A stretch of 10,820 bases of DNA from Candidatus Dadabacteria bacterium UBA2774 (GCA_002352485.1 DEIM01000196.1:5186-16005), one strand, 5' to 3'; counted from the first letter of the stretch, positions 1 through 7,645 are shown. Made by a program: numbers and translations. The notes: a model not told the origin generated them from the sequence alone.

Positions 1-63
1 TAACAAAACTTATTTGAATCAATTGTTAATAAAAGTCGTCTAAACAATCGGTATCTTAAAAAC

Positions 64-69
64 GGAGGT
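64..69 (+). promoter_or_regulatory. Shine-Dalgarno site fixing the peroxiredoxin start
   Basis: GGAGGT lies a few bases before ATG 74. The upstream in-frame GTG at 68 overlaps this site and so cannot use it. The ATG is therefore preferred and the protein begins MSLQIELDE. Confidence 0.8.
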
Positions 70-73
70 GTTT

Positions 74-724
74 ATGAGTTTACAGATTGAATTGGACGAG
101 CTGTATAGAGGGTTTACCAAGAAGGTTCCGCCTGATGTGCTGAACACAATGCTTGATGCGACCCGAAGGATAGTAGATAGCGGAATTGCCGAAAACTCCC
201 TTAAAGTCGGAGAAAAAGCACCAGACTTTAACTTGCCCAACCCCTCAGGCGAATCGGTAAGCCTGAACAATTTGCTTGAAAAGGGACCGGTGGTTTTAAA
301 CTTCTACAGGGGCGGATGGTGTCCGTACTGTAATCTTGAGCTAAATGCATACAAAAATCACCTTCCGGAAATAGAAGAATTGGGCGCTTCACTAGTCGCA
401 ATATCACCCGAGACTCCGGACAACTCACTTTCCACGGCTGAAAAGAATGATTTGAAGTTTCAGGTTTTAAGTGATGTCGGAAACAAGACAGCGAATGAAT
501 TCAGGCTGGTGTTTAAACTGCCTGAGGAACTTCACGATCTATATAAGAGCTTTGGACTGGATATACCGAAATTCAACGGGGACGACACCTGGGAGCTGCC
601 GATGCCCGGCACTTATGTGATAGATAAAGCCGGTACAGTAAAATTCGCGTATGCAAACGCTGATTATACGAAGAGAGCGGAGCCTGATGAGGTTATATCC
701 ACGCTAAAAGATCTGAAAGGATAA
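74..724 (+). CDS. Peroxiredoxin-like (AhpC/TSA, PRX-like2 type) thiol oxidoreductase
   Basis: A 216-aa protein with one thioredoxin-fold AhpC/TSA domain from about residue 45 onward. The core motif FYRGGWCPYCNLEL places a CxxC pair at C83 and C86. The VGEKAPDFNLPN stretch just before it is typical of the peroxiredoxin entry strand. In classical peroxiredoxins the first Cys sits in a TxxC context. The GGWCPYC form marks the peroxiredoxin-like group, for which peroxide reduction or general thiol-disulfide exchange is expected, but the substrate is unproven. Residues 1-40 are a charged helical extension. There is no signal peptide, so it is probably cytosolic. I chose ATG 74 because a GGAGGT site ends 4 nt before it; the in-frame GTG at 68 lies inside that site. 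Its stop is 7 nt from the stop of the convergent TPP enzyme gene. No operon partner is visible in the window. Confidence 0.88.
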   Translation: MSLQIELDELYRGFTKKVPPDVLNTMLDATRRIVDSGIAENSLKVGEKAPDFNLPNPSGESVSLNNLLEKGPVVLNFYRGGWCPYCNLELNAYKNHLPEIEELGASLVAISPETPDNSLSTAEKNDLKFQVLSDVGNKTANEFRLVFKLPEELHDLYKSFGLDIPKFNGDDTWELPMPGTYVIDKAGTVKFAYANADYTKRAEPDEVISTLKDLKG

Positions 725-731
725 AATACGG

Positions 732-2426
732 TCATTTCTTATTAGCCGACATCATCATCTCAGTAATCGCATATGTGGCACCGCTTACGGCCTCTGTGTC
801 TGTGAGTACGTTAATGAGAGAGGGGACTCCGGAAGAAAGTGCCCTCTCGATTGCGCCGTTCAGATTGCGCGGGTCTTGTACTAATTCACCGTAACCTCCC
901 ATAACTTTAACCAATTCATGAAAAGGAGTGTCGGTGAGATTAACTCCTACCGTGGGGCGCTCTTTACCGTATGTGATCTCCAGCTGGTGCTTGGTCATTC
1001 CCCAGGCATTATCGTTACAGACTACTGTGACAAATGGAATTTTATGGCGTACCGCGGTCTCAAACTCCATGAAGTTCATGCCCACCGCGCCGTCGCCGGT
1101 AATAAGGACTACTTTTTTGTCTGGACGGGCTGTTTTGGCCCCTATAGCGAACGGCACGCCAACGCCCATACATCCGAGAAGGCCGCCCTTAACATAGTGA
1201 CCAGGATGCTTGACCTTGTAGTTACTGTCGGTCCATGCCTGACAGTCTCCACCGTCCACGACTAATAGAGCATCTCCCCCGGTTACATCCTCTATCGCTT
1301 TAACGACCCTTACGGGATGGATGGGGGGGGTATCGGAGTTTCTTATTTTATCAGCCGCCTTCTGCTCCCGAGAAAATGAATTAAGTGCATTCTTATACCA
1401 CTTTCCATAGTCTAATTTTATTTTTTTTCGTTTTATGTAACTTGTAATTGCTTCGAGCGTTTGTGAAATATCCCCTACAATCCCTACGTCCGTCGCCTTG
1501 TTCCTTCCAAGCTCGTCGTGGTCTATATCGACCTGTATTACTTTTGCCTTGGGGTTAAATGTCTTGCCGAAGCCAATATACAAGCTGAGTCTGATACCCA
1601 GTAGCAGTATCAGGTCGGATTCGCCCGTGAGCTTCCTGAAAGCATTTGGGGCCGAGGGGCCTGCGGAGCCGAAGCACAGCGGATGGTCGTCCGATACGAT
1701 TCCTCTGCCGAAGTTTAGTGTGTAGAGTGGGATGCCTGTTTTCTCAATAAAGTTTTTAAGCACCTTGTCCGAGCCTGAGTACCAAGAGCCGCTACCAGCA
1801 ATCGCAATGGGCTTCTTTGAGGATTGCAGAAGCTGGGCTGCTGACGCTACAGAATCTTCATGGGGTTTCAAAGCATGCGCTGGAATTGTAGTATCATAGG
1901 GAACGACGTCCTTTTCTTCACACTCGGGGTATAGGACTTCGTAGGACATTCCTAAATAGACCGGTCCCGGTTTCCCGGATATTGCTCTTCTGTAGGCAGA
2001 AGCTATGTATTCCGGGATTCTTAACGGGTCATGGACTGTCCGGGCCCACTTGGTTACAGTCCCGGCTATAGTCTGCTGGTCTATCTCCTGAAGAGACAAC
2101 CTGTCGTTTTCCTCGACTCCAGAGCGGCCTGAAATAATCATAAAAGGGGCATTAGACAAGTAGGCTCCGGCTATACCGGTGAGCGCGTTTGTGAATCCGG
2201 GCCCTGCCGTAACAAGGCACACACCGGGTTTGCGAGTGAGTCTGCCGTACGCGTCCGCCGCCATTGCCGCCCCTTGCTCGTGGTGGGTATCGATAATCCT
2301 GATACCAAAGTCTATACAAGCGTTGTAGATGGGATTGATGTGGCCTCCACCAAGTGAGAATATCTCTCTCACGCCGAGCTCATGGAGGGTTTTAGCAACT
2401 AGTCTCCCCCCTTCTACCTTGGCCAT
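732..2426 (-). CDS. Thiamine-diphosphate-dependent enzyme, acetolactate synthase / 2-hydroxyacyl-CoA lyase type
   Basis: A 564-aa, full-length, three-domain TPP enzyme. The N-terminal PYR domain (about 1-170) carries the activating glutamate in THHEQGAAMAADAYGR (E50) and the TAGPGFTNA loop (73-81). The central domain (about 190-330) has the IAIAGSGSW and KVIQVDID stretches of the family. The C-terminal PP domain (about 370-545) has the TPP/Mg2+ motif GDGAVGMN (GDG at 444-446) ending in CNDNAWG (N471, N473). The family cleaves or forms C-C bonds next to a carbonyl; members include acetolactate synthase, oxalyl-CoA decarboxylase and 2-hydroxyacyl-CoA lyase. No ilvN-like regulatory subunit is adjacent, which argues weakly against a biosynthetic acetolactate synthase. 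The exact substrate cannot be read from sequence. On the minus strand GGGAG lies 8 nt before the ATG, supporting the start. The gene is divergent from the nitrilase operon. Confidence 0.87.
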   Translation of the reverse strand: MAKVEGGRLVAKTLHELGVREIFSLGGGHINPIYNACIDFGIRIIDTHHEQGAAMAADAYGRLTRKPGVCLVTAGPGFTNALTGIAGAYLSNAPFMIISGRSGVEENDRLSLQEIDQQTIAGTVTKWARTVHDPLRIPEYIASAYRRAISGKPGPVYLGMSYEVLYPECEEKDVVPYDTTIPAHALKPHEDSVASAAQLLQSSKKPIAIAGSGSWYSGSDKVLKNFIEKTGIPLYTLNFGRGIVSDDHPLCFGSAGPSAPNAFRKLTGESDLILLLGIRLSLYIGFGKTFNPKAKVIQVDIDHDELGRNKATDVGIVGDISQTLEAITSYIKRKKIKLDYGKWYKNALNSFSREQKAADKIRNSDTPPIHPVRVVKAIEDVTGGDALLVVDGGDCQAWTDSNYKVKHPGHYVKGGLLGCMGVGVPFAIGAKTARPDKKVVLITGDGAVGMNFMEFETAVRHKIPFVTVVCNDNAWGMTKHQLEITYGKERPTVGVNLTDTPFHELVKVMGGYGELVQDPRNLNGAIERALSSGVPSLINVLTDTEAVSGATYAITEMMMSANKK

Positions 2427-2482
2427 AAGCTTATCTCCCGTACATGCATAACCCTATTACTGTTACACTTTTCAAATCCCAA

Positions 2483-2497
2483 ATCAACTGAATTGAT
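2483..2497. promoter_or_regulatory. Inverted repeat in the divergent TPP-enzyme / nitrilase-operon gap
   Basis: ATCAA-ctgaa-TTGAT is a perfect 5-5-5 inverted repeat near the middle of the 134-bp gap between the two divergent start codons. Its position would suit an operator acting on both genes. It is short and AT-rich, so chance is possible. A candidate plus-strand promoter follows at 2502-2530. Confidence 0.3.
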
Positions 2498-2501
2498 TGA
2501 A

Positions 2502-2530
2502 TCGGCATTAAATTCATTATATGTTAGAAT
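2502..2530 (+). promoter_or_regulatory. Candidate promoter of the 136-aa protein / nitrilase operon
   Basis: TCGGCA (2502-2507, 4 of 6 to the -35 consensus) and TAGAAT (2525-2530, 5 of 6 to the -10 consensus) are 17 nt apart. Transcription would begin near 2537, leaving a leader of about 24 nt that holds the GGGAGGT ribosome site at 2547-2553. A competing pair, TTGATT (2493) with TATATG (2518), has poor spacing. Confidence 0.35.
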
Positions 2531-2560
2531 TAGTTTTCAAATTCAAGGGAGGTAAGTGAA

Positions 2561-2971
2561 ATGTCGGAAGAAGATCAGAAACAGGAAGAGCAAGGTGAGG
2601 GCGGTGCTCCACCGGAGCTTGGGAATATAGCGAACTCGATATTGATGGCGTTTAATCTTGGAGTGAACTTTAACCAGCAGGTGAAGGGAACAAAAAGCCT
2701 GCCCGAGGTAGTGGGAGAGCTTGGAAATACGATATTTACAAATTTATCCCAGGCTTACGGGACCCAGCTTCAAGAGGAATTCCTACAGGCCAACACTGAG
2801 TATTTTCTTCAGATCGCTATGCTGGGTTACATAGTGCCGGGTGTGTGCGCTTACGAAGAAGAGTTTAAGGATAAGCTCCTTACGCTTATAGAGGTAAGGG
2901 CTACTCAGCAGGCGGAGCAGATGAAACAGCAGGGAGGACCCACGGGCGGAAGCAGTATTATTACACCTTAA
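2561..2971 (+). CDS. Unrecognised 136-aa protein, first gene of the nitrilase operon
   Basis: I do not recognise this protein. Residues 1-20 are acidic, glutamine-, glycine- and proline-rich and probably disordered. Residues 21-120 look mostly helical, with amphipathic stretches (LGNIANSILMAFNLGVNF, TIFTNLSQAYGTQLQEEFLQ) and a more hydrophobic segment around 82-96 (FLQIAMLGYIVPGV) that is too weak to call a membrane span. The tail (122-136) is glutamine-, glycine- and serine-rich. There is a single cysteine near residue 97. No signal peptide or catalytic motif is visible. ATG 2561 has a strong GGGAGGT site 7 nt upstream, so it is a genuine start. The nitrilase start lies 10 nt past its stop, indicating co-transcription and probably linked translation. 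A partner or assembly role for the nitrilase is inference from position only. Confidence 0.75.
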   Translation: MSEEDQKQEEQGEGGAPPELGNIANSILMAFNLGVNFNQQVKGTKSLPEVVGELGNTIFTNLSQAYGTQLQEEFLQANTEYFLQIAMLGYIVPGVCAYEEEFKDKLLTLIEVRATQQAEQMKQQGGPTGGSSIITP

Positions 2972-2981
2972 GCAGAAGATT

Positions 2982-4106
2982 ATGGGCAAAACTATTCTAG
3001 GCGGTAGAGAAAAGGTAAAAGTGGCTGTGGTGCAGGCTTCTCCTGTGTTTATGGACAAGCACAAAACGATCACGAAAGCATGTGAGCTCGTAGCTGAAGC
3101 TGGAAGAAATGGAGCAGAGCTTGTAACGTTTTCCGAATCATTCATTCCCGCTTACCCTGCCTATTACACAGTAGGCTACGAGACACCACCGCATGAGTGG
3201 ACGGACTTTATGATAGCTCTTCAGGATAACTCTATCGTTATACCGAGTGAAGACACACAAATCCTGGGAGAAGCTGCTAAGAAAGCAGGAGCATACGTAG
3301 TAATCGGCTGTAACGAGCTTGACGATAGGGCTGGGAGCCAGACCGTATTCAATACCCTTCTATTTATCGACAAAAACGGAAGCGTCATGGGACGGCACAG
3401 GAAACTGATGCCGACCTACACCGAGAGAATCTACTGGGGAATGGGAGACGCAAGTGATATAAACGTGTTCGAGACCGATATAGGGCGCATAGGGGGGCTG
3501 ATATGCTGGGAGAATCATATGCCGCTTATGCGGGCCGCGATGATAAACAGGGGTGAGGAGTTTCATATCGCTGTATGGCCCGGGAACTGGAAACGGGGCG
3601 AGGACAAGCTACTCGATGCGGACACGAGCCCGGGAGGTGCAATGTGTAACCTTCAGTCACTCATAAAAGTGCACGCGTTTGAAGCAGGCGCGTTTGTTTT
3701 AAGTGGATGTGGTTATATGGACGATGACGACTTCCCCGAGAAGTGGCATGGCATAAGAGACGGGGACCATATGAACTATGACTGGGCCTCTGGAGGGAGC
3801 TCGATAGTTAACCCGGGAGGCAGATACCTGGCCGAGCCGAACTTTGAGAAAGACGCTATACTATATGCAGAATGTCATGCGAATCAGATTAAAGCCGTAA
3901 AGGCTGTGTTCGATTCACTCGGGCATTATTCCAGATGGGATGTAGCGCAGCTCGCGCTGAGAAAGAACTCTTGGGAACCTGAGATAGAGCTTAACAGTAA
4001 CACTGAATTGCCCAAGTACGAGCTAGAGAGAATATCCGAGAAGTATGAGATAGAGATTGAGAACCTGCACTCACTAATAGACGATCTGAATAATATCAAA
4101 AACTAA
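2982..4106 (+). CDS. Nitrilase (carbon-nitrogen hydrolase, branch 1)
   Basis: A 374-aa carbon-nitrogen hydrolase that should convert a nitrile to a carboxylic acid plus ammonia through a thioimidate-cysteine intermediate. The catalytic residues are all present: E52 in TFSESFIPAYP, K141 in GRHRKLMPTYTE, C175 in GGLICWENHMPLMR, plus the second conserved Glu, E148. The cysteine region fits the published nitrilase signature G-G-x-x-C-W-E-N-x-x-P-L-x-R. The length is normal for true nitrilases, longer than most amidase or Nit/Fhit branches. The natural substrate (aliphatic, aromatic, cyanide) cannot be decided. Residues 335-374 form a charged, probably helical tail. There is only a weak purine-rich stretch before ATG 2982, 10 nt after the preceding stop, so translational coupling to the 136-aa gene is likely. 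Its last 4 nt overlap the end of the convergent phosphomannomutase gene. Confidence 0.9.
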   Translation: MGKTILGGREKVKVAVVQASPVFMDKHKTITKACELVAEAGRNGAELVTFSESFIPAYPAYYTVGYETPPHEWTDFMIALQDNSIVIPSEDTQILGEAAKKAGAYVVIGCNELDDRAGSQTVFNTLLFIDKNGSVMGRHRKLMPTYTERIYWGMGDASDINVFETDIGRIGGLICWENHMPLMRAAMINRGEEFHIAVWPGNWKRGEDKLLDADTSPGGAMCNLQSLIKVHAFEAGAFVLSGCGYMDDDDFPEKWHGIRDGDHMNYDWASGGSSIVNPGGRYLAEPNFEKDAILYAECHANQIKAVKAVFDSLGHYSRWDVAQLALRKNSWEPEIELNSNTELPKYELERISEKYEIEIENLHSLIDDLNNIKN

Positions 4107-5470
4107 CCCGATAACCTTTCCTTAGCAGCATTTAATTCCCCTTCTACAAGAGAGCGGATTTCACTTAGTCTTTCTTCCGTCTGAGCTTCGAACCTGAGAA
4201 CCAGAGCGGGCTGTGTGTTAGAAGCCCTTATGAGGCCCCAGCCGTCCGGGAACTCAACTCTGACACCGTCTATATCAACTGTTTTGTTGCCCTTTGAGAG
4301 CTCTTTCTTAACTTCCTCTACCAAACTGAACTTTATCTCTTCCGGGCAGTCGACCCGAATCTCTGGAGTGGATAAAGCAGGGGGAACATCTTCTAGCAGC
4401 TCGGACACTGATTTGCCGGTCTTTGAGACTATTTCGAGTACTCGAAGCGCCGCGTAAAGGGCGTCGTCGTAGCCAAAGTAGCGGTCTGCGAAGAATATAT
4501 GGCCGCTCATCTCTCCAGCAAGAGCCGCACCCTCATACTTCATCTTGCTCTTAATAAGCGAGTGCCCGGTCTTCCACATTATCCCATTGCCTCCAGCTTC
4601 GTTAATACCACTAAAGAGACGGTTCGAGCATTTGACATCGCCAATTACAGTGGCACCGGGATTATCGCGGATTATATCCCTTGCGAAAATGAGGACCAGC
4701 ATGTCGCCCCATATGATGTTACCGTTCTCATCTACGACACCTACCCTGTCACCGTCGCCGTCAAACCCTACTCCAAGCTGAAGACCTTCACTTTTAATGG
4801 CATTTATCATATCTACTAAATTTTCCTCAACCGTGGGGTCCGGATGGTGGTTCGGGAAAGTGCCGTCGGGCACGGGGTAGAGCTCAGTTACCTGGCAGCC
4901 GAACCTCTCGAGAACTTCGGGGCCCGCCACCCCTACCATGCCGTTTCCGTAATCGGCAGCGATCCGTAGTCCGGGTTTTATATCGATATTCTGAAGTAAA
5001 TAATCTATGTATGCATCGCGCACGTCGGCCAGTGCAGACGTACCGTTACCTGTCGGGAATTCTCCCGCCTCGGCAATCTGCCCGATCTTCTTGATCTCTT
5101 CACCGAAAAGGGACTCTTTGCCGTCAGAGAGCTTGATACCGTTATACTCGCCTGGGTTATGGCTTGCTGTAATCATAACACCGCCCTGCACGTCCAGGTT
5201 GTATAGGGAGAAATAGAGCATTGGAGTGGAGACCATACCTATATCCAGAACGTCTATACCGGTTGAGTTTACGCCTTGAATGAACGCTGCTGATAATTCC
5301 GGTGAGCTTACTCTGCAGTCTCGTCCCACGGATACGGTCTTTGCACCCCTCTCAGTCATATAAGCGCCGTACGCCTTCCCGATAGTTTGAAAGACCTCAC
5401 CGTCCAGGTCTTTACCCACTACTCCTCTTATATCGTACTCTCTGAAAATTTGCGGATTTATGCGCGGCAT
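4103..5470 (-). CDS. Phosphomannomutase / phosphoglucomutase
   Basis: A 455-aa alpha-D-phosphohexomutase of the AlgC/ManB type, which interconverts hexose 6-phosphates and 1-phosphates to supply GDP-mannose or UDP-glucose for cell-surface glycans. All four active-site elements are visible: the phosphoserine loop MITASHNPGEYNG (S103), the Mg2+ loop DGDGD (237-241), the sugar-binding loop GEMSGH (319-324) and the phosphate-binding loop RASNTQPALVLRFE (415-428). The EYDIRG opening is typical of the family. I start it at 5470, not at an upstream ATG at 5524. On the minus strand AAGGA (5475-5479) sits 4 nt before 5470, the product MPRINPQIFREYDIRG matches family N-termini, and the extra 18 residues look like read-through leader. 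It is divergent from trpE, and its stop overlaps the nitrilase stop. Confidence 0.93.
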   Translation of the reverse strand: MPRINPQIFREYDIRGVVGKDLDGEVFQTIGKAYGAYMTERGAKTVSVGRDCRVSSPELSAAFIQGVNSTGIDVLDIGMVSTPMLYFSLYNLDVQGGVMITASHNPGEYNGIKLSDGKESLFGEEIKKIGQIAEAGEFPTGNGTSALADVRDAYIDYLLQNIDIKPGLRIAADYGNGMVGVAGPEVLERFGCQVTELYPVPDGTFPNHHPDPTVEENLVDMINAIKSEGLQLGVGFDGDGDRVGVVDENGNIIWGDMLVLIFARDIIRDNPGATVIGDVKCSNRLFSGINEAGGNGIMWKTGHSLIKSKMKYEGAALAGEMSGHIFFADRYFGYDDALYAALRVLEIVSKTGKSVSELLEDVPPALSTPEIRVDCPEEIKFSLVEEVKKELSKGNKTVDIDGVRVEFPDGWGLIRASNTQPALVLRFEAQTEERLSEIRSLVEGELNAAKERLSG

Positions 5471-5474
5471 TGAT

Positions 5475-5484
5475 TCCTTCTCCC
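5475..5484 (-). promoter_or_regulatory. Shine-Dalgarno region setting the phosphomannomutase start
   Basis: Read on the minus strand this is GGGAGAAGGA, with AAGGA 4 nt before ATG 5470. It supports the shorter protein. A perfect TATAAT (minus strand, 5487-5492) lies just upstream, but no acceptable -35 box is spaced from it, so I do not call a promoter there. Confidence 0.65.
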
Positions 5485-5536
5485 AAATTATATTTCGGAT
5501 AATCTTACAGTATCGGGGGAACAATTAAAGTGCAGC

Positions 5537-5564
5537 TTGACTTTAAAGTTCGGGCTTTTATTCT
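5537..5564 (+). promoter_or_regulatory. Candidate trpE promoter with overlapping palindrome
   Basis: TTGACT (5537-5542, 5 of 6 to the -35 consensus) and TATTCT (5559-5564, 4 of 6 to the -10 consensus) are 16 nt apart. A perfect 10-bp palindrome, ACTTTAAAGT (5540-5549), overlaps the -35 box and could be a repressor site. It does not resemble the CTAGTT-type TrpR operator. Transcription would start near 5571, about 2 nt before the trpE ATG. No leader peptide with Trp codons and no attenuator hairpin is visible in the 102-bp gap. Confidence 0.4.
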
Positions 5565-5572
5565 TTGTTGCC

Positions 5573-7060
5573 ATGATTTTTCCCACATTTGAGGAGTTTG
5601 AAAAGAAGCTCGACAAAGGAAATTTGATACCGGTCTGGAAGGAAATACTGGCCGACTTCGATACCCCTGTGTCAGCATTTAAGAAAATAGAGACAGGAGA
5701 TTACTCGTTTCTGCTGGAGAGCGTAGAGGGCGGAGAGAAGTGGGGACGGTACAGCTTTTTAGGTGCCGAGCCATCGGTAATCTTCCGCTCTAAAGGCAGT
5801 AAAATCGAGATCATCGAAAACGGCGAAACCAACACTATTGAAGGTGATCCGATCGAGGAGCTGAGAAACCTGCACTCTAGATACAGACCGGTTGCAGAGC
5901 CCGGGCTCCCGAGGTTCCACGGGGGAGCTGTAGGGTATTTCAGCTACGATATTGTGAGGTTTGTAGAGGATCTTCCGGAGCTTGGAAAGGACGAGCTTAA
6001 GCTTTGGGACTCGCTATTTATGATTACGGACACAGTGCTGGTATTTGATAACATAAACCATAAAATAAAAATTGTTAATAACGCTTACGTAGAGGATCCG
6101 GAGAGCTCAAGAGAGTGTTACGATAACGCTGTAAAGAAAGTAGAAGAGATAAGTGAGAAGCTGAAAAAACCACTGAGCTTTGAGAATGGTAATAAAAAAA
6201 GTAGTAATAAAAGTGATAATCTCGAGCCTGAACTCGAATCGAATTTTAAACCTGAGGACTATAAAGAAGCTGTCAGAAAAACAAAGGAATATATAAAAGC
6301 GGGGGATATAATACAGGCCGTAATATCACAGCGTTGGAAGACCAAGCTCGACGTCGACCCGTTTGATTTATACAGAGCACTCAGGGTCTTAAACCCCTCA
6401 CCATATATGTTCTATTTTAAAACGGACTCTGAGATCCTTGTGGGCTCTTCCCCGGAAGTGATGGTCAGAGTTGAAGACGGGCAGGTGCTGAGCCGCCCGA
6501 TTGCGGGAACGAGACCCAGGGGCGGGACAGAGAAAGAAGACCTGGAGCTTGAAGAAGAGCTACTCGCAGACCCCAAGGAGAGGGCAGAGCATATAATGCT
6601 TGTGGACCTAGCCAGAAACGACCTGGGCAGGGTATCTGAGAGTGGTACAGTGCATGTGGACGAGCTGATGATTATAGAGAGATACTCACATGTGATGCAT
6701 ATAGTATCGAACGTCACCTCGAAACTCACGCCCGGTAAAGACGCCTTTGACGTAGTGAAGGCAACCTTCCCGGCGGGTACTCTATCGGGAGCCCCTAAAG
6801 TAAGGGCTATGGAGATTATTGAGGAGACCGAGCCCGAAAGAAGGGGAGCTTACGGGGGCGCTGTCGGGTATTTCGGCTTTTCGGGGAATATGGATGCATG
6901 TATAACGATTAGGACTTTTGTAATCAAAGACGGTGAGATATACATACAGGCAGGAGCCGGAATTGTAGCGGACTCTGATCCGGAAAGAGAATTTGAGGAG
7001 ACTGTAAATAAAGTAAAGGCACTCGTAAAAGCGGTCGAAGCAGCCAAAAACGGATTATAA
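5573..7060 (+). CDS. trpE: Anthranilate synthase component I
   Basis: A 495-aa chorismate-utilising enzyme that, with TrpG, makes anthranilate from chorismate, the first committed step of tryptophan synthesis. The N-terminal domain contains the LLES element (47-50) that forms part of the tryptophan feedback site in TrpE, which favours TrpE over PabB. The catalytic domain shows PIAGTRPRG (309-317), HIMLVDLARND (340-350), FPAGTLSGAPK (399-409), GYFGFSGNMD (432-441) and QAGAGIVADSDPEREFEET (459-477). Between the domains, around residues 203-222, is an Asn/Ser/Lys-rich low-complexity linker. ATG 5573 gives MIFPTFEEFEKKL, matching usual TrpE starts. An in-frame TTG at 5537 would add 12 unusual residues. 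Neither start has a Shine-Dalgarno site. trpG follows after 3 nt. Confidence 0.94.
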   Translation: MIFPTFEEFEKKLDKGNLIPVWKEILADFDTPVSAFKKIETGDYSFLLESVEGGEKWGRYSFLGAEPSVIFRSKGSKIEIIENGETNTIEGDPIEELRNLHSRYRPVAEPGLPRFHGGAVGYFSYDIVRFVEDLPELGKDELKLWDSLFMITDTVLVFDNINHKIKIVNNAYVEDPESSRECYDNAVKKVEEISEKLKKPLSFENGNKKSSNKSDNLEPELESNFKPEDYKEAVRKTKEYIKAGDIIQAVISQRWKTKLDVDPFDLYRALRVLNPSPYMFYFKTDSEILVGSSPEVMVRVEDGQVLSRPIAGTRPRGGTEKEDLELEEELLADPKERAEHIMLVDLARNDLGRVSESGTVHVDELMIIERYSHVMHIVSNVTSKLTPGKDAFDVVKATFPAGTLSGAPKVRAMEIIEETEPERRGAYGGAVGYFGFSGNMDACITIRTFVIKDGEIYIQAGAGIVADSDPEREFEETVNKVKALVKAVEAAKNGL

Positions 7061-7063
7061 AAT

Positions 7064-7645
7064 ATGATATTGATGATAGATAACTACGACTCCTTCACAT
7101 ATAACCTGGTCCATTACCTCTCAGAGCTCGGGCAGGATGTAGAGGTGTATAGAAACGATAAGATCACAGTTGAAGACGCCGGAAGGCTGAACCCGGATAT
7201 AATAGTCGTCTCCCCCGGGCCTTGTACGCCAAAAGAGGCAGGAGTATCTGTCGATGTGATAAAGGAGTTTGCGGGACGAATACCAGTGCTTGGTGTATGT
7301 CTCGGCCACCAGTCACTCGCATACGCATACGGGGCCAAGATAATAAGGGCGGACAGACTGCTCCACGGGAAGACTTCTTTAATCCACCACGGCGGTAAGG
7401 GTATATACAAAGACATACCGAACCCCTTTGAAGCAACAAGATATCATTCGCTTCTGGTAGACAAAGAGACGCTGCCCGATATATTTGAAATTACAGCATG
7501 GACCGATGAGGGGGAGATAATGGGGATCAAACACAAGGAGCTATTACTTGAAGGCGTACAGTTTCATCCCGAATCAATACTTACGAAATACGGGAAAGAC
7601 CTGCTAGGGAATTTTATCAAACTTACCCAAAACTCCATCTCCTAA
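7064..7645 (+). CDS. trpG: Anthranilate synthase component II, glutamine amidotransferase
   Basis: A 193-aa class I glutamine amidotransferase that supplies ammonia from glutamine to TrpE. The catalytic triad is visible: C79 in GVCLGHQ, and H168 and E170 in QFHPES. The oxyanion-hole motif SPGPCTP lies at 50-56, and MIDNYDSFTYN opens the protein as in other TrpG/PabA proteins. ATG 7064 lies 3 nt after the trpE stop with no clear ribosome site of its own, so coupled translation is likely. ATG 7073 is an equally plausible alternative giving MIDNYDSF. The same subunit may also serve folate synthesis as PabA in organisms with one copy, which cannot be judged here. No trpD, trpC or other trp gene follows. 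Confidence 0.93.
   Translation: MILMIDNYDSFTYNLVHYLSELGQDVEVYRNDKITVEDAGRLNPDIIVVSPGPCTPKEAGVSVDVIKEFAGRIPVLGVCLGHQSLAYAYGAKIIRADRLLHGKTSLIHHGGKGIYKDIPNPFEATRYHSLLVDKETLPDIFEITAWTDEGEIMGIKHKELLLEGVQFHPESILTKYGKDLLGNFIKLTQNSIS

Noticed and set aside
1..73. Possible promoter of the peroxiredoxin (TTGAAT at 14, TATCTT at 52)
   Set aside because: The spacing is far outside 15-19 nt and no better pair was found, so the promoter may lie before the window.
918..1265. A 115-codon plus-strand frame inside the TPP enzyme gene, and similar long antisense frames elsewhere
   Set aside because: These are shadows of strongly conserved genes on the other strand. They have no ribosome sites and no protein-like motifs.
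5487..5492. Perfect TATAAT on the minus strand before the phosphomannomutase
   Set aside because: No -35 box at 16-18 nt and no TGn extension. The start would fall inside the ribosome site, so it is probably chance.
5471..5524. An 18-residue N-terminal extension of the phosphomannomutase from ATG 5524
   Set aside because: The ribosome site and family alignment both favour ATG 5470, and the extra residues do not look like part of the fold.
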